This document shows positions 1 to 5,351 of a stretch of DNA of 6,807 nt, one piece after another. The translations under genes were made by a program, and so were the position numbers. The notes beneath the pieces are model-generated. The model was not told the origin of the DNA. It ran no database searches and saw nothing but the letters and a program-made list of their open reading frames with translations. Numbering within the stretch: the first letter of the stretch is position 1; the number at the start of each line of letters is the position of its first letter. Where the stretch lies: contig JAKAXG010000236.1 of assembly GCA_021827225.1 (NCBI GenBank), positions 1 through 6,807 of the forward strand. The letters are read 5' to 3'. The stretch is from Actinomycetes bacterium. Lineage in GTDB: Bacteria; Actinomycetota; Acidimicrobiia; Acidimicrobiales; Palsa-688.

Positions 1-177
1 GGCGTCACCGAAACTGAAGATCCCCCCGTCGCCGGCCACCAGCCAGTAGCCGGCCCCGTCGCCGGTCGGGGCCATCCCGATCACCGGGGCGCTCAGGGTC
101 CGGCCCGCCATGGAGCCGTAGGAGGGGGCGCTCCCGAACGGGTAGACGGCGCCGCTGGACGCCACGACCCAGTAGCC
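1..177 (-). repeat. Start of 42-residue protein repeats in the SpoIID-domain protein
   Basis: Two successive units are visible at residues 386-427 and from 428 onward. They begin GYWVVASSGAVYPFGS and GYWLVAGDGGIFSFGD, exactly 42 residues apart. A YGS turn and a SAPVIGMAPTGDG linker match the repeats of the neighbouring protease. More units presumably lie beyond the window edge. Aromatic and glycine spacing suggests beta-propeller blades or a similar all-beta solenoid; that fold is an inference. Confidence 0.85.
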
Positions 178-1332
178 GGTGTCGCTGCCGGGGGGAGCCA
201 CGTTGGTGAAGGCGAACCAGTCCGACTTGAGGCCGAGCGCGGCGGCGAACTGGGCCCCGCTCACCGTCAGGTGGCCGGCCGATCCGGTGATCTCCATCTG
301 CTCGACGCGCCCGCCCAGGTCGCCGTAACCGTTGCGCGACAGCACCGTGACGGACTGCAGGGTGCCCACCGACGGGAAGGCGGCCTGCACGGCCGACGAC
401 GCGAGCGTGGCCGACCAGTCATGGTTGGGATTGGACGGGGTGGCGTCGCCGGCGTCGGGCACGGCCGGGAACGGGCCCCCGGCGGTGTAGCCACCCGTCG
501 AGGAGGAGTACTCGGTCAGGGCCACCGCGCCGGGCGCCCCGCAGGCGCCGTCGGAGCCGCAGTCGAGGACCTGCCCGGCGGTGTCGGTCACCGCGGCGTT
601 GCTGTTGGACACGTAGGCCCCGCCGCCGTACTGGGCGGGGTCACCGCCGTAGACCTGGCAGTAGGGGGAGTCGCAGATCGGGGCCGTCCCGTCGGCGGTG
701 GAGGCCAGGGCGTAGGAGCGGGCGGCCACGGCCTGCGCCTCGAGGGCGGCCAGAGGCCAGCTGGCGGGCGACTCGCGCGGCACCACCCCCTCCACGTACT
801 GCTCGAGGGTCACCACGTCGTCGACCTGGGCCGGTTGGCTCCCCGATGCCGGGGCGAAGACGATCCGGCCGGCGAACTCCCGGGACGACCCGTTGGACCA
901 GGTGCCGGCCACGATCACATCGGCTCCGCCCGAGGCTTGGGCGGAGTGCCCGGGCGTGAGGCTGGCCGTCGTGCCGGCGGCCGGCTTGCCATCCACGAGA
1001 AGCTGACTCCCCTGCGGGGCCGACACCGTGACGGAACTGGAACCGTCGAGCTCGGCGAGGCGGACGGTCATGGAGGAGACCGGTGAGGTGACCAGGGTGG
1101 TACCACCGTAGAAATGGCTGAGGATCTGCTGGTAGCTCCAGCCGTCCAGGGCGTAGCCGAGGGCCCCGTACTGCCCCATCCCCCGGCCGTGGCCCCACCC
1201 GTGACCGACCAGGTCAAGGGTGGATGGCAGGGCCGCCGCCGGGCGGGGCACCGCAACGACCAGCCCGCCGACCATCATGGCCAGCCCTCCCAGGGCAGCG
1301 GCCTTCCGCTTCCAATGCACCAGTACTCGCAC
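1..1332 (-). CDS. Secreted SpoIID/LytB-domain protein with C-terminal 42-residue repeats (3' end outside window)
   Basis: Probable secreted peptidoglycan-active enzyme. SpoIID relatives are lytic transglycosylases that cut glycan strands lacking stem peptides. The 444 codons in the window stay open to the left edge. Residues 1-34 form a signal peptide: basic HWKRK, hydrophobic core, then PRPAAA. The motif GHGWGHGRGMGQYGA is at 43-57. The SpoIID core includes VTLEQYVEGVV (174-184) and PRES (185-188); E187 matches the Glu essential in Bacillus subtilis SpoIID. It continues with LEAQAVAARSYAL (197-209), a C220/C225 pair before QVY, STGGYT, and SGAQFAAALGLKSDWF near 363-378. Repeats begin at G386. 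The GTG start is preferred because an in-frame TAG lies two codons upstream (1336-1338) and GGGAG is well placed. It lies 93 bases downstream of the protease gene on the same strand, so co-transcription is possible. Family call is firm; substrate is inferred. Odd: the glycine-rich motif is N-terminal, not C-terminal. Confidence 0.9.
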   Translation of the reverse strand, partial: MRVLVHWKRKAAALGGLAMMVGGLVVAVPRPAAALPSTLDLVGHGWGHGRGMGQYGALGYALDGWSYQQILSHFYGGTTLVTSPVSSMTVRLAELDGSSSVTVSAPQGSQLLVDGKPAAGTTASLTPGHSAQASGGADVIVAGTWSNGSSREFAGRIVFAPASGSQPAQVDDVVTLEQYVEGVVPRESPASWPLAALEAQAVAARSYALASTADGTAPICDSPYCQVYGGDPAQYGGGAYVSNSNAAVTDTAGQVLDCGSDGACGAPGAVALTEYSSSTGGYTAGGPFPAVPDAGDATPSNPNHDWSATLASSAVQAAFPSVGTLQSVTVLSRNGYGDLGGRVEQMEITGSAGHLTVSGAQFAAALGLKSDWFAFTNVAPPGSDTGYWVVASSGAVYPFGSAPSYGSMAGRTLSAPVIGMAPTGDGAGYWLVAGDGGIFSFGDA

Positions 1333-1338
1333 GCGCTA

Positions 1339-1343
1339 CTCCC
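1339..1343 (-). promoter_or_regulatory. Ribosome binding site for the SpoIID-domain gene
   Basis: GGGAG on the minus strand ends six bases before the GTG start at 1332. The six spacer bases TAGCGC include an in-frame TAG, so no start further upstream in this frame is possible. This is the clearest Shine-Dalgarno sequence in the window. Confidence 0.7.
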
Positions 1344-1368
1344 GTCTCAGCTCCGCCGGGGATGGTCT

Positions 1369-1383
1369 CCGACAGTGAGTCGG
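1369..1383 (-). other. Small hairpin in the leader between the protease and SpoIID-domain genes
   Basis: The minus strand reads CCGAC-TCACT-GTCGG, a perfect 5-bp stem with a 5-base loop. It lies about 37 bases upstream of the GTG start and does not hide the GGGAG site. It could be part of an mRNA leader or an intercistronic processing element, but a stem this short can arise by chance at this GC content. Confidence 0.3.
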
Positions 1384-1403
1384 TTGCATCCGCTTCGTAC
1401 TTC

Positions 1404-1426
1404 AGCCCCGATCGCCACCGGGGGCT
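1404..1426 (-). terminator. Possible weak hairpin at the 3' end of the protease gene
   Basis: On the minus strand AGCCCC pairs with GGGGCT across an 11-base loop. The stem starts with the last base of the protease TGA stop. No U-rich tract follows (the next bases are GAAGTACG), so it is not a classical intrinsic terminator. It might attenuate read-through into the SpoIID-domain gene or protect the 3' end. Confidence 0.3.
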
Positions 1427-3501
1427 CAGGACGCAATCGCCACCACCGGGGCGGGCAGAGGCAGGCCGCCCATCGAACCGTAGAAGCGGGCGTCCCCGAA
1501 GTTGAACACCCCGCCGTCGGAGGCGGCCAGCCAGTAGCCCTGGCCGTCCACGGACGGGGATATGCCGACGACCGGGGCGGACAGCGGCAGGCCCCCGGTG
1601 GAGCCGTGGAACCCGGCGTCGCCGTAGGCGAAGATGCCCCCGTCCGACGCCACCATCCAATAGCCCCGCCCATCCGGCGTGGCCGCCATCCCCACCACCG
1701 GCTTCGCCAGGCGCACCCCACCCGTCGAACCGTAGAACCGGGCGTCACCGAACGCGAACACCCCACCGTCGGAGGCCACCAGCCAGTAACCCCGCCCATC
1801 CGGCGTGGCCGCCATCCCCACCACCGGCTTCGCCAGGCGAACCCCACCCGTCGAACCGTAGAACCGGGCGTCACCGAACGCGAACACCCCACCGTCGGAG
1901 GCCACCAGCCAGTAACCCCGCCCATCCGGCGTGGCCGCCATCCCCACCACCGGCCTCGCCAGGCGCACCCCACCCGTCGAACCGTAGAAGGCCGCGCTCC
2001 CGTAGCTGAAGATGCCCCCGTCGGAGGCGACCAGCCAGTATCCGGTGCCACCGGGAACCATGGCCGCGCCCACCACCGGCTGCGCCAGGTGGGCCGAACC
2101 GGCGTCCCCGAACGCACCGACGGACCCGAACGAGTACACCGACCCGTCGGCGCCGGCCAGTTCGTACCCGTTGAGGGACGTGGGCGGGTCGGCCCCGGCG
2201 GCCAGAGCGGCCGGCACGTCGAGGAGGCCGCCGTCGATGGGGTTGCCCCCCGTCGTGGGGCGGGCAGTCGACTCGAGGATGGTCGCCACCTGCGGCGCCG
2301 TGAGCGACGGGTATCTGGATATCAGCAGCGCGGCGGCAGCAGAGACCTGCGGGGTGGACATGGAGGTGCCGGTCTCGACGCACAGGGTCAGGCACGCCGA
2401 CAGGGTCCCGTCGGGGTTCCTGACCTGGGTGTCGGGCCAGGTGGAGACGATGTCCACCCCCGGAGCGGCGATATTGGCGGCCGAGCCCCACTGCGAGAAG
2501 GGCTGCACCGCCCCGGCGTTGTCGGTGGCGGCCACGGCCAGCACCCCCGGGTACGAAGCCGGGTAGGCGGCGGAGTCGAAACCGTCGTTGCCGGCGGCAG
2601 CCACCACCACCACGTTGTGCGAGATGGCGTACTCGACGGCGGCCTCCTCGTCGGGGTCGGGTCCACAGTCGCTGGGGTTGGCCTGGCAGGAGTAGTTGGC
2701 CAGGGACAGGTTGATCACCCGGTCCCCCGCCCCCACGGCGTCGTAAATGGCCGTCGCCACATCTGCGGTGTTGCCACCTCCCGCAGCGTCCAGGACCTTG
2801 TACTCGTCGAGATGAACGTCCCATCCGAGGGAAGCGACGCCGACGCCGTTGTCGGTGTTGGCGGCCAGGATGCCGCTCACGTGGGTGCCGTGGCCGGCGT
2901 CATCGGTGTTGACCTGGTCCCCGCACTGCGGGTCGGTGGCGCAGATGTTGTGCTGGCTGAGGACCTTGCCGGCCAGGTCCGGGTTGGTGGCGTCGGCCCC
3001 GCTGTCGAGGACGGCGACCCTGACCCCCGCTCCTTTGGACAGGTCCCAGGCCTGGTAGGCCCCGATGGTCGACAGGTACCCCTCGGACCAGTAACCGGTC
3101 CGCCCGGCCTCGGTGCTTGCCGGGCAGGAACTGGCGGCGCAGGGGTCGTCGACGGTGGCGGCGGAGTGCACCGGCTGGGCCACCTCGGCGTAGCGGACCC
3201 CCGGGGTCGAGTCGAGTCGGGCCACCACCGAGGGTGCGGTGCCGGCCGGGACCGTCATCAGATAGCGGCCGTGCGGCACAGCTGAAGCCCCGGCCGCGCC
3301 GGCAGCGGCGATGGCCGACGACACCTGGTGCGTCCCCGGGGCGAACTGCACGACCACCGTCTCGGGGGCGGTGGCAGCGGTCGCGGCGGCCGGGACGAGC
3401 CCCGCCCCCACCATCGCCACCACCACAGCTGCCAGTCCCGCCCCCCGCCGCCCCATTCCCCGGCGAGCCCCCGTCTGAAACCTGCCCATTCGCACCACCA
3501 T
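1426..3501 (-). CDS. Secreted subtilisin-like serine protease (peptidase S8) with six C-terminal repeats
   Basis: Secreted endopeptidase of 691 residues that cleaves peptide bonds by a Ser-His-Asp triad. A signal peptide (hydrophobic stretch about 21-43, ending AAATAATA) is followed by an I9-like propeptide (about 46-115) that would act as chaperone and inhibitor. The S8 domain spans about 140-435. Asp166 is in VAVLDSG, His204 in GHGTHVSG, Ser380 in GTSMSTP, and Asn305 of AAAGND forms the oxyanion hole. The triad is intact, so activity is expected. Residues 445-691 are six 42-residue repeats with no membrane anchor or sorting signal after them. Four close Cys pairs (121/126, 187/193, 272/279, 370/374) suit disulfides outside the cell. 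The start is uncertain: ATG at 3501 lacks a clear ribosome site, and ATG at 3489 or 3456 would also leave a usable signal peptide. It is divergent from the GT4 gene. Substrate unknown. Confidence 0.95.
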   Translation of the reverse strand: MVVRMGRFQTGARRGMGRRGAGLAAVVVAMVGAGLVPAAATAATAPETVVVQFAPGTHQVSSAIAAAGAAGASAVPHGRYLMTVPAGTAPSVVARLDSTPGVRYAEVAQPVHSAATVDDPCAASSCPASTEAGRTGYWSEGYLSTIGAYQAWDLSKGAGVRVAVLDSGADATNPDLAGKVLSQHNICATDPQCGDQVNTDDAGHGTHVSGILAANTDNGVGVASLGWDVHLDEYKVLDAAGGGNTADVATAIYDAVGAGDRVINLSLANYSCQANPSDCGPDPDEEAAVEYAISHNVVVVAAAGNDGFDSAAYPASYPGVLAVAATDNAGAVQPFSQWGSAANIAAPGVDIVSTWPDTQVRNPDGTLSACLTLCVETGTSMSTPQVSAAAALLISRYPSLTAPQVATILESTARPTTGGNPIDGGLLDVPAALAAGADPPTSLNGYELAGADGSVYSFGSVGAFGDAGSAHLAQPVVGAAMVPGGTGYWLVASDGGIFSYGSAAFYGSTGGVRLARPVVGMAATPDGRGYWLVASDGGVFAFGDARFYGSTGGVRLAKPVVGMAATPDGRGYWLVASDGGVFAFGDARFYGSTGGVRLAKPVVGMAATPDGRGYWMVASDGGIFAYGDAGFHGSTGGLPLSAPVVGISPSVDGQGYWLAASDGGVFNFGDARFYGSMGGLPLPAPVVAIAS
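1429..2169 (-). repeat. Six 42-residue repeats forming the protease C-terminal domain
   Basis: Units start at residues 445, 487, 529, 571, 613 and 655, each exactly 42 residues apart; the last is 37 residues and ends the protein. The shared pattern is GYWLVASDGGxFxFGDAxFYGS, then TGG, then LAxPVVGMAATPDG. The first unit is the most divergent (GYELAGADGSVYSFGS). The rigid period and conserved Gly, Trp and Asp suggest blades of a beta-propeller, and six units could close one ring. The role may be substrate or cell-surface binding; both fold and role are inferred. Confidence 0.9.
1667..1989 (-). repeat. Near-identical 126-bp tandem DNA repeats inside the protease gene
   Basis: Bases 1667-1792 and 1793-1918 are two 126-bp copies that differ at one position by my reading. 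A third, partial copy (1919-1989) also differs from the first at one position before diverging. The period equals one 42-residue protein repeat, so copy changes keep the frame. Other repeat units in the gene differ at many positions, so these central copies look recently duplicated or homogenised by gene conversion. Confidence 0.9.
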
Positions 3502-3556
3502 AGGTGAGCGCCACTCGGGCCGGACTTCACCTCGGGGGCTGGTACGGTCACCGGCC
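3502..3556. promoter_or_regulatory. Divergent intergenic region between the protease and GT4 genes
   Basis: These 55 bases separate two divergently transcribed genes and must hold or border the promoters of both unless transcription starts elsewhere. AGGTGA (3502-3507) and TCACCT (3527-3532) form a 6-bp inverted repeat. A further TCACC (3548-3552) has the second site's orientation, 21 bases downstream. TACGGT (3543-3548) could be a -10 element for a leaderless GT4 transcript starting at the GTG, but no matching -35 is visible. Neither gene has a convincing ribosome site here. Function is inferred from position. Confidence 0.4.
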
Positions 3557-4744
3557 GTGCCCGGCCGCGTCGCGTTCGTACCCCTCCGTTACGGTCCGCA
3601 GATCGTAGGGGGTTCGGAGGCCCTGACCCGGGAGATCGCCATGGGTCTGGCCGCCCGGTCGTGGGACGTCGAGGTGCTCACGACCCGCGTCGTCAACCAC
3701 CTCACCTGGGACAACGAGCTTCCCGAGGGCGAATCCCACGAGGACGGCCTCACCGTCCGGCGGTTCTCCACCGTCCACCACTGGTCCCGCCCCGGGCTGC
3801 GGGCGCAGCATCTCATCCAGGACGGGACCATGCCCGCATCGGACGACCAGTGGACCTGGGTGAGCTGGCGGATAACCGTGCCGGACCTGTTCCACCACCT
3901 CCTGCGCCACGGGAGCGGCTACGACGCCGTCGTGTTCTCCCCCTACATGTTCTGGAACGCCACCGCGTGCCTGTCGGCGACCCCCGGTAACGCCGTCGCC
4001 ATGCCCTGCCTGCACGACGAGTCCTACGCCCGGATGGAAGTGATGCGCCCGGTGCTGTCCGAGCCCCGGTCGGTGTGGTTCCTCTCGGAGCCGGAGCACC
4101 AGTTGGCCCACCGCCTGGGACCGGTGGCGGCCCGCCACACCGTCACCGGGGCCGGCGTCCACGCTCCGGAGGACTACGACCCGGAGGGGTTCCGGGCCCG
4201 TCACGGGATACACCGTCCGTTCATCCTCTACGCCGGCCGGCGGGAGAAGGACAAGGGTTGGGGCTGGTTGCTCGAGGCGTTCCTCACCGCCACCCGGTCC
4301 GGCCTGGACGGGATGGACCTCGTCACCTTCGGCCACGGGGAGGTCGACCCGCCACCGGAGATCGCCGAGCGGGTCATCGACCTCGGCTTCGTCACCGAGA
4401 AGGACCGCAACGACGCCTTCGCCGCGGCGTTCGCCTACGTACAACCGAGCCGCATGGAGAGCTTCTCCCGCACCATCATGGAGTCGTGGCTGGCCGGCAC
4501 CCCGGTGCTGGCCATCGAGGGCAGCGAGGTCGTCGGCTGGCACTGCCAGCGCTCGGGGGGCGGGATCACCTTCGCTGACGGCGCCGGACTGGCCCGGGAG
4601 CTGACCGCTCTGCGCGACGACCCGGCCCGGGCCGAAGAAATGGCTTCCCGGGGCCGGGAGTACGTCCTGCGGGAGTACAGCTGGCCGGCCGTGCTCGAAC
4701 GCATCGAAGCCGACCTGACCCCGTTCGCTGGGACGGCCCGTTGA
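3557..4744 (+). CDS. Glycosyltransferase family 4 (GT-B fold)
   Basis: Retaining glycosyltransferase of 395 residues that would transfer a sugar from a nucleotide donor during synthesis of a cell-surface glycan or glycoconjugate, at the cytoplasmic face. The N-terminal acceptor domain starts VAFVPLRYGP, with the glycine loop VGGSEALTREIAMGLAAR at 17-34. The C-terminal donor domain starts near FILYAGRREKDKG (222-234), has GFV at 277-279, and carries the family signature PSRMESFSRTIMESWLAGTP with E301 and E309 as the EX7E pair. Length is normal for the family, and no membrane segment is seen. The GTG start is chosen because the first beta strand begins five residues in; no clear ribosome site precedes it. 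Its stop overlaps the next gene by 4 bases. The tail motif HCQRSGGG (329-336) recurs as HCRRSGGG in the GT4 fragment at the right edge. Donor and acceptor cannot be read from sequence. Confidence 0.92.
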   Translation: MPGRVAFVPLRYGPQIVGGSEALTREIAMGLAARSWDVEVLTTRVVNHLTWDNELPEGESHEDGLTVRRFSTVHHWSRPGLRAQHLIQDGTMPASDDQWTWVSWRITVPDLFHHLLRHGSGYDAVVFSPYMFWNATACLSATPGNAVAMPCLHDESYARMEVMRPVLSEPRSVWFLSEPEHQLAHRLGPVAARHTVTGAGVHAPEDYDPEGFRARHGIHRPFILYAGRREKDKGWGWLLEAFLTATRSGLDGMDLVTFGHGEVDPPPEIAERVIDLGFVTEKDRNDAFAAAFAYVQPSRMESFSRTIMESWLAGTPVLAIEGSEVVGWHCQRSGGGITFADGAGLARELTALRDDPARAEEMASRGREYVLREYSWPAVLERIEADLTPFAGTAR

Positions 4745-5343
4745 CCTCCGCCCCGGGACCGGTCCTCATCGTGGGGAGCTACCCGCCGATCCCGGTGGCC
4801 GGCGCGTCGGCCACGGTGGAGGAGGTCAAGAGGGTCTGGGCGGCGGGTTCGGAGGTCACCGTGGTGGCTCCCCGGCTGTGCGCCTCGCACCTGACCGTGC
4901 CGATACACGGGCTGCTGGCCGGGCGCCGGCTGGCCAACGTGGCCCGGGTCACCGGAACCGACCGGCTGGTCATGGTCATCGAGGAGGGCTACCCGCTGCC
5001 TTCCGGCGCCGGGGTCCGCCAGATGGCCTCGGCGGCGGTACTGGTCCGGGCGCTGCGGGGATTCCACCACGTGCGCCTGGTCCAGGCCGGCCCGGTCGAC
5101 CTGGCCCCCGGCGTGGCCGGCCGGCTGCAGGCGGCAGCCGACGAGTACGTGACGGTGACGCCCGGGGCCACCGCGCCGGGCGTAACGCCCCTCGGCGCAC
5201 CCGAGGCCCGGCCTGTCGAGCGCCTCGGCCATCTGGCCGGCCGGCTGGCCGACCGGGCCCTCGGCCCCAGGGCCCCACAGGCTCGGGCCGTGGCCGGGCG
5301 GGCCCGGCGGGCCCTGCGCTCGGCCCTCCGGCCGGGCCGCTAG
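4741..5343 (+). CDS. Stand-alone N-terminal half of a GT-B (GT4-like) glycosyltransferase
   Basis: A 200-residue protein resembling only the N-terminal Rossmann-like domain of GT4 enzymes. PVLIVGSYPPIPVAGASATV (7-26) is the first strand and glycine-rich loop; VKRVWAAGSEVTVVAPR (29-45) is the following helix and strand. DRLVMVIEEGYPLP and VRLVQAGPVD look like later strands. After about residue 150 comes a short Ala/Arg-rich tail. The donor-binding half with the EX7E motif is absent, so transfer activity on its own is unlikely. It could bind an acceptor, pair with another glycosyltransferase, or be a stable remnant. The TTG start at 4741 overlaps the upstream TGA in the bases TTGA, which suggests translational coupling. 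A GTG at 4771 is a less likely start because it would cut the first strand. The reading frame is open with no internal break. Its stop lies in a palindrome shared with the convergent GT2 gene. Family resemblance is moderate. Confidence 0.75.
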   Translation: MTSAPGPVLIVGSYPPIPVAGASATVEEVKRVWAAGSEVTVVAPRLCASHLTVPIHGLLAGRRLANVARVTGTDRLVMVIEEGYPLPSGAGVRQMASAAVLVRALRGFHHVRLVQAGPVDLAPGVAGRLQAAADEYVTVTPGATAPGVTPLGAPEARPVERLGHLAGRLADRALGPRAPQARAVAGRARRALRSALRPGR

Positions 5344-5351
5344 CGGTCCGG
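5332..5351. terminator. 20-base near-palindrome holding both convergent stop codons
   Basis: The inner ten bases CCGCTAGCGG are a perfect palindrome centred between 5341 and 5342. CCGG arms flank it, with one non-Watson-Crick position (G5336 opposite T5347). The plus-strand RNA can form an 8-bp stem including a G-U pair with a CUAG loop; the minus-strand RNA has an A-C mismatch at that place. Both TAG stops lie at its centre. There is no T-tract, but actinobacterial terminators often lack one. A bidirectional terminator is plausible but unproven. Confidence 0.45.

Noticed and set aside
271..1086. 271-codon plus-strand open frame
   Set aside because: It is antisense to the SpoIID domain, whose own frame has conserved motifs. 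No domain is visible in this one.
1333..1428. c-di-AMP or other riboswitch ahead of a cell-wall-enzyme gene
   Set aside because: Riboswitches of the ydaO type precede many actinobacterial wall-hydrolase genes, but the 93-base leader is too short and I see none of the conserved ydaO blocks. A GCTGAGA string resembling part of a TPP box has no partner elements.
1667..1989. CRISPR-like or mobile repeat array
   Set aside because: The repeats are contiguous without spacers, have a 126-bp period in frame with 42 residues, and encode conserved protein motifs. They are coding repeats.
1114..3285. 723-codon plus-strand open frame opposite the protease gene
   Set aside because: It is the antisense shadow of the S8 protease and its repeats. 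The translation is His/Arg/Gly/Pro-rich with no recognisable domain, and its repeats simply mirror the 126-bp units.
3543..3548. TACGGT as a firm -10 promoter box
   Set aside because: It is at a suitable distance for a leaderless GTG start, but no -35 element is found at 16-18 bases and TANNNT occurs by chance. It is kept only as a remark in the intergenic entry.
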